Positions 55,160 through 64,000 of a stretch of 64,000 bases of DNA are shown piece after piece. The stretch is from Escherichia marmotae. Lineage in GTDB: Bacteria; Pseudomonadota; Gammaproteobacteria; Enterobacterales; Enterobacteriaceae. A program made the translations under genes and the position numbers. Position 1 is the first letter of the stretch, and every line of letters begins with the position of its first letter. The notes beneath the pieces were generated by a model that worked only from the letters and a program-made list of their open reading frames with translations, was not told the origin of the DNA and did no database searches. The stretch covers positions 744,001-808,000 of the forward strand of contig NZ_CP025979.1 in NCBI RefSeq assembly GCF_002900365.1. The letters are read 5' to 3'.

Positions 55160-56050
55160 ATGAATATTGAATTGCGCCACCTTCGTTACTTCATTGCTGT
55201 TGCGGAAGAGCTGCATTTTGGTCGCGCTGCTGCCCGACTGAATATTTCACAACCGCCGCTAAGCCAGCAGATTCAGATACTGGAGCAACAAATTGGCGCG
55301 CGACTGCTGGCACGAACCAATCGCAGCGTAATGCTGACGGCAGCAGGGAAGCAGTTCCTTGCTGATAGTCGGCAAATCCTGTCTATGGTGGATGACGCTG
55401 CCGCTCGCGCTGAACGCCTGCATCAGGGAGAGGCGGGAGAGTTACGCATTGGCTTTACCTCATCAGCGCCATTTATTCGCGCAGTATCTGATACCTTATC
55501 GCTGTTTCGTCGCGAATTTCCTGATGTTCATTTGCAGACACGCGAGATGAACACCCGCGAGCAAATAGCACCCCTTATCGAAGGGACGCTGGATATGGGG
55601 TTGCTACGAAATACTGTGTTGCCGGAGACGCTGGACCACGCGGTCATTGTGCATGAACCACTTATGGCGATGATCCCGCATGATCATCCTTTGGCCAATA
55701 AATCGAATGTAACGCTGGCAGAACTGGCAAAAGAACCCTTTGTTTTTTTTGATCCGCACGTAGGGACGGGGCTGTATGATGACATTCTCGGCCTGATGCG
55801 ACGTTACAATCTCACCCCAGTCATCACCCAGGAAGTCGGCGAGGCGATGACTATCATCGGCCTGGTTTCCGCGGGTCTTGGCGTTTCGATTTTGCCCGCT
55901 TCTTTCAAACGCGTACAACTCAATGAAATGCGTTGGGTATCTATTGCGGAAGAGGATGCGGTTTCTGAGATGTGGCTGGTTTGGCCAAAACATCATGAAC
56001 AAAGCCCGGCAGCACGTAACTTTCGTATTCAGCTACTGAATGCTCTCTGA
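55160..56050 (+). CDS. ynfL: YnfL, LysR-family transcriptional regulator
   Basis: A 296-residue LysR regulator. HTH: ELHFGRAAARLNISQPPLSQ (residues 17-36), then the linker helix, and a two-lobed effector-binding domain starting ELRIGFTSSAPF. Divergent from ynfM across 106 bp, the usual arrangement for a LysR gene and its target. The effector is unknown. Confidence 0.93.
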   Translation: MNIELRHLRYFIAVAEELHFGRAAARLNISQPPLSQQIQILEQQIGARLLARTNRSVMLTAAGKQFLADSRQILSMVDDAAARAERLHQGEAGELRIGFTSSAPFIRAVSDTLSLFRREFPDVHLQTREMNTREQIAPLIEGTLDMGLLRNTVLPETLDHAVIVHEPLMAMIPHDHPLANKSNVTLAELAKEPFVFFDPHVGTGLYDDILGLMRRYNLTPVITQEVGEAMTIIGLVSAGLGVSILPASFKRVQLNEMRWVSIAEEDAVSEMWLVWPKHHEQSPAARNFRIQLLNAL

Positions 56051-56187
56051 TGAGGAAAAATTCAGCAAAAAATCCCGAAAAATGTGCTGTCAATCACATG
56101 GCTAAGTAAAAATTTGACGTTACGCATTGAAGTGCTTCACCATAGCCTACAGATTATTTCGGAGCGCGAAAATATAGGGAGTATGAG

Positions 56188-57408
56188 GTGGTTGCTGAAA
56201 ACCAGCCGGGGCACATTGATCAAATAAAGCAGACCAACGCAGGTGCTGTATATCGCCTGATTGATCAGCTTGGTCCCATTTCGCGTATCGACCTTTCTCG
56301 CATGGCGCAGCTCGCGCCAGCCAGTATTACCAAAATTGTCCGCGAAATGCTTGAAGCGCACCTGGTGCAAGAGCTGGAAATTAAAGAGGCTGGAAACCGT
56401 GGCCGTCCGGCGGTGGGGTTGGTAGTAGAAACGGAAGCCTGGCACTATCTTTCTTTGCGTATTAGTCGTGGCGAGATTTTTCTTGCACTGCGTGATTTAA
56501 GCAGCAAGTTGGTGGTGGAAGACTCGCTGGAGTTGGCGCTGCAGGATGAATTACCGCTGTTGGATCGCATCATTACTCATATTGATCAGTTTTTTATTCG
56601 CCATCAGAAAAAACTCGAGCGCCTGACTTCTATTGCCATTACCATGCCGGGAATTATTGATACGGAAAATGGTATTGTACATCGTATGCCGTTCTACGAG
56701 GACGTAAAAGAGATGCCGCTCGGTGAAGCGCTTGAGCAGCATACCGGTGTACCGGTTTATATTCAGCATGATATCAGCGCGTGGACGATGGCCGAGGCCT
56801 TGTTCGGCGCATCCCGCGGAGCGCGCGATGTGATTCAGGTGGTTATCGATCACAATGTGGGAGCGGGTGTGATTACCGATGGTCATCTGTTACACGCAGG
56901 AAGCAGTAGCCTTGTGGAGATAGGCCACACTCAGGTCGACCCCTATGGAAAACGCTGTTATTGCGGTAACCACGGCTGCCTGGAAACCATCGCCAGTGTT
57001 GACAGCATTCTTGAACTGGCGCAATTACGTTTGAATCAATCCATGAGTTCGATGTTACACGGACAGCCGTTAACCGTGGACTCATTGTGCCAGGCGGCAC
57101 TGCGGGGCGATCTGCTGGCAAAAGATATTATTACCGGTGTGGGGGCGCATGTTGGGCGCATTCTTGCCATCATGGTGAATTTATTTAACCCACAAAAAAT
57201 ACTGATTGGTTCGCCGTTAAGCAAAGCGGCAGAAATCCTGTTCCCTGTCATTTCTGACAGCATCCGTCAGCAGGCGCTTCCTGCCTACAGCCAGCACATT
57301 AGCGTCGAAAGCACTCAGTTTTCTAATCAGGGGACGATGGCGGGAGCCGCATTGGTAAAAGACGCTATGTATAACGGTTCTTTGTTGATTCGTCTGTTGC
57401 AGGGTTAA
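56188..57408 (+). CDS. mlc: Mlc (DgsA), glucose-responsive ROK-family repressor
   Basis: A 406-residue repressor of ptsG, ptsHI, manXYZ and malT, released from DNA by binding dephosphorylated EIICB-Glc at the membrane. GTG start after GGGAGTATGAG. N-terminal HTH includes ISRIDLSRMAQLAPASITKI; the ROK domain has the zinc motif CYCGNHGCLETIAS (His and three Cys ligands) and DHNVGAGVITDG. Sequence is complete. Confidence 0.97.
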   Translation: MVAENQPGHIDQIKQTNAGAVYRLIDQLGPISRIDLSRMAQLAPASITKIVREMLEAHLVQELEIKEAGNRGRPAVGLVVETEAWHYLSLRISRGEIFLALRDLSSKLVVEDSLELALQDELPLLDRIITHIDQFFIRHQKKLERLTSIAITMPGIIDTENGIVHRMPFYEDVKEMPLGEALEQHTGVPVYIQHDISAWTMAEALFGASRGARDVIQVVIDHNVGAGVITDGHLLHAGSSSLVEIGHTQVDPYGKRCYCGNHGCLETIASVDSILELAQLRLNQSMSSMLHGQPLTVDSLCQAALRGDLLAKDIITGVGAHVGRILAIMVNLFNPQKILIGSPLSKAAEILFPVISDSIRQQALPAYSQHISVESTQFSNQGTMAGAALVKDAMYNGSLLIRLLQG

Positions 57409-57533
57409 CATTTTTTAACTGTTCTACCAAAATTTGCGCTATCTCAAATTGGGGCAGGAAAGCATAACTTAGACTTCCAAAGTTGAATTATTTTCCTGGC
57501 TTATATTTGTGAAGCATAACGGTGGAGTTAGTG

Positions 57534-58229
57534 ATGCTGAAGCGTTTCTTTATAACAGGTACAGACACTTCTGTAGGGAAAACGGTGGTTTCCCGCGCAT
57601 TGCTACAAGCGTTAGCCTCCCAGGGAAAAACGGTTGCGGGGTATAAACCCGTAGCGAAGGGGAGCAAAGAGACACCCGATGGGCTACGTAATAAAGATGC
57701 TCTGGTGTTGCAGAGTGTTTCATCTATTGAACTGCCTTATGAAGCAGTCAATCCCATTGCGTTAAGCGAAGAAGAAAGTAGTGTGGCGCACAGTTGCCCG
57801 ATCAATTACACCCTCATTTCAAATGGTCTGGCTAACCTGACGAATAAAGTCGACCATGTGGTGGTCGAAGGCACTGGCGGCTGGCGTAGTCTGATGAATG
57901 ACCTGCGTCCGCTCTCTGAATGGGTGGTTCAGGAGCAGCTACCGGTGTTGATGGTGGTGGGCATTCAGGAAGGCTGTATTAACCATGCGCTTCTGACCGC
58001 ACAGGCGATTGCGAACGATGGTCTTCCGCTCATTGGCTGGGTGGCTAACCGTATCAACCCAGGGTTAGCACATTACGCTGAAATCATAGATGTATTGGGT
58101 AAAAAACTCCCGGCACCGCTCATTGGCGAACTGCCTTATTTGCCGCGCGCAGAACAGCGTGAACTGGGGCAATACATCCGCTTACCCATGCTGCGCAGTG
58201 TGTTGGCGGTAGATAGAGTCACGGTGTAA
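57534..58229 (+). CDS. bioD2: BioD2 (YnfK), dethiobiotin synthetase paralogue
   Basis: A 231-residue P-loop enzyme: the Walker A is GTDTSVGKTVVS (residues 8-19), and the VVVEGTGGWRSLM loop binds ATP/Mg. The family makes dethiobiotin from DAPA, CO2 and ATP. The main BioD is encoded in the bio operon elsewhere; the role of this second copy is less clear. ATG 57534 (MLKRFF) fits GGTGGAG at 57521-57527; a GTG four codons upstream is a weaker choice. Its 3' end overlaps clcB by 48 bases on the other strand. Confidence 0.94.
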   Translation: MLKRFFITGTDTSVGKTVVSRALLQALASQGKTVAGYKPVAKGSKETPDGLRNKDALVLQSVSSIELPYEAVNPIALSEEESSVAHSCPINYTLISNGLANLTNKVDHVVVEGTGGWRSLMNDLRPLSEWVVQEQLPVLMVVGIQEGCINHALLTAQAIANDGLPLIGWVANRINPGLAHYAEIIDVLGKKLPAPLIGELPYLPRAEQRELGQYIRLPMLRSVLAVDRVTV

Positions 58230-59438
58230 CGTCCGCGACGTTACTGACGCAATCACACAAGCAATTAATAAACCGGGGAGTAGCTGATACTCCCCGGTCA
58301 TTTCGCATATCATCAATGTCGACATAATTGGCGCATGCGTGGTTGCAGCCAGTAGTGTTGCCATCCCGGTTAGCCCGAGTAACAGCGTAATTTCTTCTCC
58401 GCCAGGAAGCCATAACCCCAGGCTACGACCATACAGCATACCAATAGCCAGTCCGATAAATAGTGTTGGCGTAAACACACCGCCTGGCGCGCCGGAACCA
58501 CTGCTGGCCAGCACGGCAAAAAGTTTGCAAAGAAAGATCCCTGCAATGACCGTAAGCAGTGGCGGGGCAGTTAAAAAGGATTGTACCGTACTATAGCCGT
58601 TGCCCCACACAGCCGGTGTGAGCAGGGAAAGCAGTCCCACGATCAAACCTCCCAATGCCAGTTGCCAGGGGGGCGCAAGTTTGAGATTAACAAAGCCCCG
58701 ATGACTGGCGTTCATTAGCTTTAAAAACAGTGGACCGCACAGTCCCATCAGTACACCAGTACTAATAATCAGCGCATAGTCACGGGTCTTAACTATTACT
58801 GAGAGTTGCACGCTGTAGAGCAAAGCATCGCTATTATTAAGAAGATGGCTGACAAGCAGTGCCACTACGGCGGAAATTACCACCGGACCGAGAGAGGCCA
58901 GCATCATGGTGCCAAACAGCACTTCAGCAATAAACAAACTTCCGGCAAGCGGGGCGCGATAGGCCGCAGCCATCCCCGCAGCAGCGCCACAGGCAATCCA
59001 CAATTTCCACTCTTCACGCGGTGTAAGACGTTGTGCAAACCAGGAGGCGGCAAGCGCTGCCAACAGGATCATCGCACCTTCACGTCCAATGGCACTGCCG
59101 CTCGTCACCACCAGCAAAGACACGAAAGATTTGACCAGACTGGTGGCATAATCAAACTGCCCATCGGTTTGTAATGCCTCCATATAATCGGTAGGCGCGT
59201 GAGGGCGTTGTTGCGTGAATTTCTGCCATCCCATCAGCAATAGACCTGCTGCCAGTCCGCCAAGTGCCGGAGTTAGCAGGCGACGCCACGGCGAAAGGTT
59301 CATGGCAGCATTAACCAGACTTCCGGAATCATTGTTCAGGAACAACCACTCCAGCAACAGCATCGCATGATGAAACCCTGCGACGGCAAGAGCCGCGAGA
59401 ATACCGATCACCGTCGCAATAAACAGACGGCGGAACAT
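58182..59438 (-). CDS. clcB: ClcB, voltage-gated ClC-type chloride channel/transporter
   Basis: A 418-residue ClC protein with about 10-11 membrane helices. The ClC selectivity motifs are GSAIGREGAMILLAALAAS (GREGP-like) and SSGSGAPGGVF (GSGIP-like region). Together with ClcA it supports extreme acid resistance by balancing charge during amino-acid decarboxylation. ATG 59438 gives the known length; the frame stays open 22 codons further upstream. The C-terminus overlaps the bioD2 3' end. Confidence 0.94.
   Translation of the reverse strand: MFRRLFIATVIGILAALAVAGFHHAMLLLEWLFLNNDSGSLVNAAMNLSPWRRLLTPALGGLAAGLLLMGWQKFTQQRPHAPTDYMEALQTDGQFDYATSLVKSFVSLLVVTSGSAIGREGAMILLAALAASWFAQRLTPREEWKLWIACGAAAGMAAAYRAPLAGSLFIAEVLFGTMMLASLGPVVISAVVALLVSHLLNNSDALLYSVQLSVIVKTRDYALIISTGVLMGLCGPLFLKLMNASHRGFVNLKLAPPWQLALGGLIVGLLSLLTPAVWGNGYSTVQSFLTAPPLLTVIAGIFLCKLFAVLASSGSGAPGGVFTPTLFIGLAIGMLYGRSLGLWLPGGEEITLLLGLTGMATLLAATTHAPIMSTLMICEMTGEYQLLPGLLIACVIASVTSRTLHRDSIYRQHTAQHG
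58272..58298 (+). terminator. Hairpin downstream of bioD2 lying inside clcB coding sequence
   Basis: ACCGGGGAGTA (58272-58282), loop GCTGA, TACTCCCCGGT (58288-58298): an 11-bp perfect stem 43 bp after the bioD2 stop, within codons for TGEYQLLPG of clcB. The T-tract is weak (CATTTCG). Confidence 0.5.
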
Positions 59439-59586
59439 GGTGCGTAGATCCGGGTAGATGTGTAGATGATGCATGAGCAGAAATGGCAAATTAAACACAG
59501 GCATCTATTTTGCGGGAAAAGGGGTCTGGAGCAAAAGCTGTATGTGCTTTATGAGAAATTAATCGTGACGTTGTCACTTATTTTAT

Positions 59587-59615
59587 CCGAAAGGCGTGCA
59601 GTTACCGCCTTTCGG
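59587..59615 (-). terminator. Hairpin at the end of the ynfEFGH-dmsD operon
   Basis: CCGAAAGGCG (59587-59596) pairs with CGCCTTTCGG (59606-59615), starting 17 bp after the dmsD stop on the minus strand. No clear T-run follows. Confidence 0.5.
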
Positions 59616-59631
59616 TCATACTAACGATTAT

Positions 59632-60246
59632 TCAACGAAACAGAGGCTTAACCGCGACAGGAATTAACAATTGTGACTGCCATTGTGCCAGTGTTAAACG
59701 GGCCAGCTCACCGAGTGAGCGATAAAAAGGGTGTTCTGCTTTTTCGATAAACACCTCAAGAAAACGTGTCGACCACGGTAAAAGGTGCCACGCCAGCAAT
59801 TCTTCGCACTCGGTCTGGCGACCGTTCTCTGCCAGCCATGCCGCCATCAATAGCAGTGAACCAAAATGATCTTCCGGTTCGTTTTGTTTCATTTCAAACT
59901 GAATGCCTTTTTCGCGCATCCATTGACGGAGCGCCAATGTAGAATCGCCAAACAGCACCGATTCGCGATCCAGCCAGACAGATCCCCACGGCGGTGACGG
60001 TAGCGCATACGGGCCGACAAACAGCCGTTGCCAGGCCTGATTACGCGACTCTTCACACTCTTCCTTAAAAGTCGTTACCAGCGGTGCTAATGACGTTTGT
60101 GACAAGGGCCACTGGGTATCCCAGCCGTCGCCGGTTAACGCAGAAACCAACGGAGAGGCTTCTGCACTCTCTGGAGCGTAATAAAACAGCGCGCCCAGCA
60201 CGCGCGCCGCGACAGAAAAATTATCTTGTTGTGAAAAATGCGTCAT
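59632..60246 (-). CDS. dmsD: DmsD, Tat proofreading chaperone for DmsA-type reductases
   Basis: A 204-residue all-helical chaperone of the TorD/DmsD family. It binds the twin-arginine leader of DmsA and YnfE/F and delays export until the molybdenum cofactor is loaded. The leader-binding region LPSPPWGSVWLDRESVLFGD, with the conserved W and Y/F positions, and EPEDHFGSLLLMAAWLAE are family hallmarks. I start at ATG 60246 (MTHFSQQDN), three codons inside a longer frame. It is the last gene of the ynf operon. Confidence 0.95.
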   Translation of the reverse strand: MTHFSQQDNFSVAARVLGALFYYAPESAEASPLVSALTGDGWDTQWPLSQTSLAPLVTTFKEECEESRNQAWQRLFVGPYALPSPPWGSVWLDRESVLFGDSTLALRQWMREKGIQFEMKQNEPEDHFGSLLLMAAWLAENGRQTECEELLAWHLLPWSTRFLEVFIEKAEHPFYRSLGELARLTLAQWQSQLLIPVAVKPLFR

Positions 60247-60288
60247 TCTTATCATCCTGAAACGTGCGGGGTCACCCGCACTAATTTG

Positions 60289-61143
60289 TTAACCTGCGAC
60301 GGCCATTCCGACGGTCATATGCAGGCCATAAAAGAGCGCACGCCCGATCATCTCGCCGCTAAGTATGAGGATTAACCCCAGCACAAGCCCGATAACGTGA
60401 GGTTCATGGCGACGGATTAACGGACACAGCCAGCATCCCAGACCAGCGCATAACAATACCACACGCCAGACCTGTAATGAGGCGTAATCTGGCACCAACG
60501 TGCTGGCTTGTTGTACAGATGAGTGAATGGATGCCAGAGACAAACCTTGCAGCACAATCACTCCGACACAGGCGATCAGCGCCAGAACGTTAATGATGGC
60601 AAACGGCGTGGTATTAAACGTAACGCGGGCGGCCCGCAGAATAGCGGCCGCAAGTATCGGTCCACTCAGCAAGACCGTCAGGAAAAAAGCCAGTGTAGTG
60701 TAACCGTTATACCAGGTTGGTATGGTGTCGATTTGATAAACACAGGTCATCATCCAAATGAAAACAACGCCGAGCACCATACTGGCAAGTAACCAGAGTT
60801 TTCCCAACGCTTGCGGCATCTTACCGATGACCGCCACCAGCCACCATAACCCGCCAACGGCAAAGAACAATGAACCGGCAGCAATCTCGTTACTCAAGCC
60901 CGAAGATCCGATTCGATTCAGTGAGTTAAACGCACGTAGTGGCGATCCCAGGTGCATGACAGAGGCGATAAAACCGATGCTCATCAGCAACCAGAGGAAA
61001 AACATGCCACGGACAATACGCTGACGGTCTGCGTCATTTTTGGCAGCGTACCAGCCAATTCCGCTAACAATCAGCGCGCCCACAACACATTGGCCCAATA
61101 CGGTAAAGACCATTAGTGGCCATTCATGCCATCCATTTCCCAT
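60289..61143 (-). CDS. ynfH: YnfH, DmsC-type membrane anchor subunit
   Basis: A 284-residue integral membrane subunit with eight predicted helices. It anchors the YnfF/YnfG-type reductase to the inner membrane and oxidises menaquinol. MGNGWHEWPLMVFTVLGQCV is the typical DmsC start, at ATG 61143, one base after the ynfG stop. A longer frame upstream is antisense to ynfG and can be discounted. Confidence 0.94.
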   Translation of the reverse strand: MGNGWHEWPLMVFTVLGQCVVGALIVSGIGWYAAKNDADRQRIVRGMFFLWLLMSIGFIASVMHLGSPLRAFNSLNRIGSSGLSNEIAAGSLFFAVGGLWWLVAVIGKMPQALGKLWLLASMVLGVVFIWMMTCVYQIDTIPTWYNGYTTLAFFLTVLLSGPILAAAILRAARVTFNTTPFAIINVLALIACVGVIVLQGLSLASIHSSVQQASTLVPDYASLQVWRVVLLCAGLGCWLCPLIRRHEPHVIGLVLGLILILSGEMIGRALFYGLHMTVGMAVAG

Positions 61144-61144
61144 T

Positions 61145-61762
61145 TTAAACTTCCTCCGGATTAGCCAGATAACCAGTGGTATCGCCGGTTGGGCGGCTGT
61201 TGGCGTTAGGTTTGATAACGATATTGGGTTTTGTGAAATGTGCGCGCGGCAGTGGCGCGACGGCAGCCAGAGTGCCGTGCTTCCGGCGTAGCTCTTCAAT
61301 CGAACCGAACTCAAGGGCGCGCAGCGGGCATGATTCGACGCATATTGGCTGTTTCCCTTCGGCGACGCGTGAATAACAACCATCGCACTTAGTCATGTGT
61401 CCTTTTTCCGCATTGTACTGTGGCGCGCCGTAGGGGCAGGCCATATGGCAGTAGCGACAGCCGATACAAATATCCTCATCAACCACCACAAAGCCATCTT
61501 CACGCTTATGCATTGCGCCGCTGGGGCATACTTTTGTACAGGCAGGATCATCGCAATGGTTACAGGAAATCGAGAGATAATAGGCGAACACGTTCTGATG
61601 CCAGACACCGTTATCTTCCTGCCAGTCGCCACCCGCGTATTCATAAATACGGCGGAAACTTACCTCGGTGCCAAGATCTTTAAAGTCTTTGCACGCCAGT
61701 TCGCAGGTTTTACAACCGGTGCAGCGACTGGAATCAATAAAAAATCCATATTGCGTTGTCAT
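61145..61762 (-). CDS. ynfG: YnfG, DmsB-type iron-sulfur electron-transfer subunit
   Basis: A 205-residue protein carrying four [4Fe-4S] clusters. The cysteine groups are CTGCKTCELACK, CNHCDDPACTKVCP, CIGCRYCHMACPYG and CDGC...CVESCP. It passes electrons from YnfH to the molybdopterin subunit. Located between ynfH and the catalytic gene, with gaps of one and ten bases. Confidence 0.96.
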   Translation of the reverse strand: MTTQYGFFIDSSRCTGCKTCELACKDFKDLGTEVSFRRIYEYAGGDWQEDNGVWHQNVFAYYLSISCNHCDDPACTKVCPSGAMHKREDGFVVVDEDICIGCRYCHMACPYGAPQYNAEKGHMTKCDGCYSRVAEGKQPICVESCPLRALEFGSIEELRRKHGTLAAVAPLPRAHFTKPNIVIKPNANSRPTGDTTGYLANPEEV

Positions 61763-61772
61763 GGGCTACTCC

Positions 61773-64000
61773 TTAAACCTTCTCGATCTCAACCAGATTG
61801 GTGTGCTGCGGGTTGCCTTTCGCCAGTGGTGAAGGGCGCAGAGTGGTCAGGGTATTAATACAACCGCCGTGATCGATTTTATCACCAGACATATCGGCTT
61901 CGTGCCATGCCCCCTGACCCATAGCGCTAACGCCGGGGATAATACGAGGTGTCACTTTCGCTGGCAGACGGACTTCGCCACGATGGTTAAACACCCGTAC
62001 CATATCGCCGTTGGCAATACCTCGCTTCTGCGCATCGATAGGGTTGATCCATACTTCCTGACGGCAGGCCGCCTTCAGCACATCAATGTTGCCGTAGGTG
62101 GAGTGAGTACGGGATTTATAATGGAAACCAAACAGTTGTAGTGGGAAGGTGCTGCGTTCAGGGGAATCCCATCCTTCAAAGGTTGAGGCGTAAACCGGCA
62201 GTGGGCTTATCACTTCATCGTTTTCCAGCTCCCAGGTACGGGCAATTTCCGCCAATTGGCTGGAATATATTTCAATCTTACCGGATGGTGTTTTTAGTGG
62301 ATTCGCTTCGGGGTCGTCACGAAATGCTTTGTAGGCGACAAAATGACCATTGGGATCTTTACGCTTATAGATACCCATTTTTTTCAGTTCGTCGTAAGGC
62401 GGTAACGCCGGATCTTTGGCAAGCATTTTGGCGTACAGATGTTGTAACCATTGTTCCTGAGTACGTCCTTCAGTGAACTTCTGATAGACATCAGGCCCAA
62501 GCCGTTTTGCGACTTCGCTCAGGATCCAGTAAATCGGTTTGCGCTCGAATTTTTCGCTGGTGGCTGGCTGGAGGAAAATGAGGTATCCCATGTTACCGGC
62601 GTAATCGTTAGGAATAATATCTTCCTGCTCAACGGTCATCAGGTCTGGCAGCAGAATGTCGGCGTATTTTGCCGAAGAGGTCATAAAGTTTTCGATGACC
62701 ACAATCATTTCGCATTTCGATTCGTCCTGAAGAATTTCATGCGTTTTGTTGATGTCCGAATGCTGATTTACCAGGGTATTGCCCGCATAGTTCCAGATGA
62801 ACTTAATAGGCACATCCAGCTTCTCTTTACCGCGAACGCCGTCACGTGTAGCCGTCATTTGCGGACCATGATTAATAGCATCCGTCCAGCTAAAGCAGGA
62901 GATTGACGTCTTGACCGGGTTATCCAGTACCGGCAGACGTTCAATGGTAATAGTGTAGGTTGATTCACGCGCGCCACTATTCCCGCCGTTGATGCCAATA
63001 TTGCCCGTCAGAATAGGTAACATAGCAATAGCGCGTGCGGTCAACTCGCCGTTGGCCTGGCGTTGCGGCCCCCAGCCCTGACAGATATAGGCTGGTTTTG
63101 CTGTGCCGATCTCACGCGCCAGTTTGATGATACGGTCTACAGGGATGCCGGTGATTTGCGAAGCCCACTGCGGCGTTTTCGCTGTTTTATCGTCACCTTC
63201 GCCGAGAATATACGCTTTGTAGTGACCATTTCTCGGCGCATCTGCGGGTAAGGTTTTTTCGTCATAACCTACGCAGTATTTATCGAGGAATGGCTGGTCA
63301 ACGAGATTTTCGTTAATCAATACCCAGGCGATACCCGCCACCAGCGCAGCATCAGTTCCTGGACGAATAGGTATCCATTCGTCTTCACGACCGGCGGCGG
63401 TATCGGTATAACGCGGATCGATAACAATCATTTTGGCGTTTGATTTCTCACGCGCTTTTTCAAGAAAGTAAGTGATTCCGCCGCCGCTCATTCGCGTTTC
63501 CGCCGGGTTATTACCAAACATCACCACCAGCTTACTGTTTTCGATATCTGAGGTACTGTTGCCATCGTTACTGCCGTAGGTATAGGGCATAGCGCAGGAA
63601 ATTTGTGCAGTACTGTAAGAGCCATACTGGTTAAGCGAACCACCGTAACAGTTCATCAGGCGTTTGACCGCAGAAGCTGATGGGGAAGAGCGGGTTATAT
63701 TGCCGCCGACGATCCCCGAAGAGTACTGAATATAAACAGCTTCGTTGCCATATTGCTCGACGGTTTTTTTCAGGCTAGTGGCGATAGTGTCAAGCGCCTC
63801 ATCCCAGCTAATCTTTTTCAAATTTTCCTTCGCCGCGTTTGCCTACGCGTTTCATCGGATAATTCAATCGATCGGGATGATTAATGCGTCGACGGATAGA
63901 GCGACCGCGTAAACAGGCGCGCACCTGATGATTGCCATATTCGTCGTCGCCGGTGTTATCGGTTTCCACCCAGGTAACTTCATTATCTTTAACATGTAGC
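61773..64000 (-). pseudogene. ynfF: YnfE/YnfF, DmsA-type molybdopterin reductase catalytic subunit, frameshifted and cut by the window edge
   Basis: These subunits (about 807 residues) use bis-MGD molybdenum and an N-terminal [4Fe-4S] cluster, are exported by Tat, and reduce selenate or S-/N-oxides. From 64000 the frame matches LHVKDNEVTWVETDNTG, then YGNHQVRACLRGRSIRRR with the Ser-ligand region following the cluster domain, to EGKFE, then hits TAG. The rest, KKISWDEALDTIA to EIEKV (682 residues), is intact in another frame. One extra A in the AAAAA at 63814-63818 accounts for the break. Position next to ynfG suggests ynfF, but several stretches (SLKKTVEQYGNEAVYIQYSS) read more like the YnfE I remember. 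The Tat leader is beyond the window. Confidence 0.82.

Noticed and set aside
60289..61383. 80-codon N-terminal extension of ynfH
   Set aside because: It would overlap ynfG on the same strand in another frame; the conserved start is ATG 61143 with DmsC-like sequence.

Overview
The window is enterobacterial chromosome, almost certainly Escherichia coli (or a Shigella lineage nested within it). Gene order and protein sequences follow the replication-terminus region of E. coli from ydhF to the ynfEFGH-dmsD operon. It carries an intact E. coli-type beta-glucuronidase gene (uidA), tus with an adjacent Ter site, and REP-type palindromes. I see no tRNA, rRNA, insertion sequence, prophage or CRISPR array.

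Layout. 1-4.9 kb: ydhF (cut by the window edge), periplasmic Cu/Zn superoxide dismutase sodC, the efflux set ydhI-ydhJ-ydhK, and slyA. 5-10.9 kb: slyB, anmK, mliC, the vitamin B6 genes pdxH and pdxY around tyrS, and gstA. 11-20 kb: peptide transporter dtpA, nth, the electron-transport operon rsxABCDGE, ydgK and cnu. 20.5-33.7 kb: blr, ydgJ, add, the malI/malXY pair, hdhA and the glucuronide genes uidRABC. 33.7-43.8 kb: ydgA, manA, fumA, fumC, tus/Ter, the rst two-component locus, ydgC and folM. 43.8-53.4 kb: ydgI, ydgH, transhydrogenase pntAB, tqsA, spermidine exporter mdtJI, ydgD, ydgU and asr. 53.6-64 kb: ynfM, ynfL, mlc, bioD2, clcB, and dmsD-ynfHGF running off the right edge.

The main departures from a standard E. 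coli layout are disrupted genes. (1) rstA and rstB are joined in frame into one 550-codon gene: the whole response regulator followed by RstB lacking its first membrane helix and periplasmic sensor. (2) ydhK has lost about 25 bp between short direct repeats and is frameshifted. (3) uidC, ynfM and the ynfE/ynfF-type reductase gene each carry a one-base shift in a short homopolymer. (4) rsxC has one 96-bp repeat fewer than the 740-residue form I remember. The homopolymer shifts may be sequencing errors; the two larger deletions are less easily explained that way.

Regulatory sites form a readable circuit: PhoP boxes upstream of slyB and rstA, a SlyA palindrome at slyA, an RstA box upstream of asr, paired MalI operators, and UidR operators before uidR and uidA. 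Two intergenic gaps hold undescribed candidates: a plus-strand small transcription unit between asr and ynfM, and a minus-strand short open frame behind a perfect CRP-type site between nth and dtpA. Comparisons with E. coli K-12 come from memory, not from a search.
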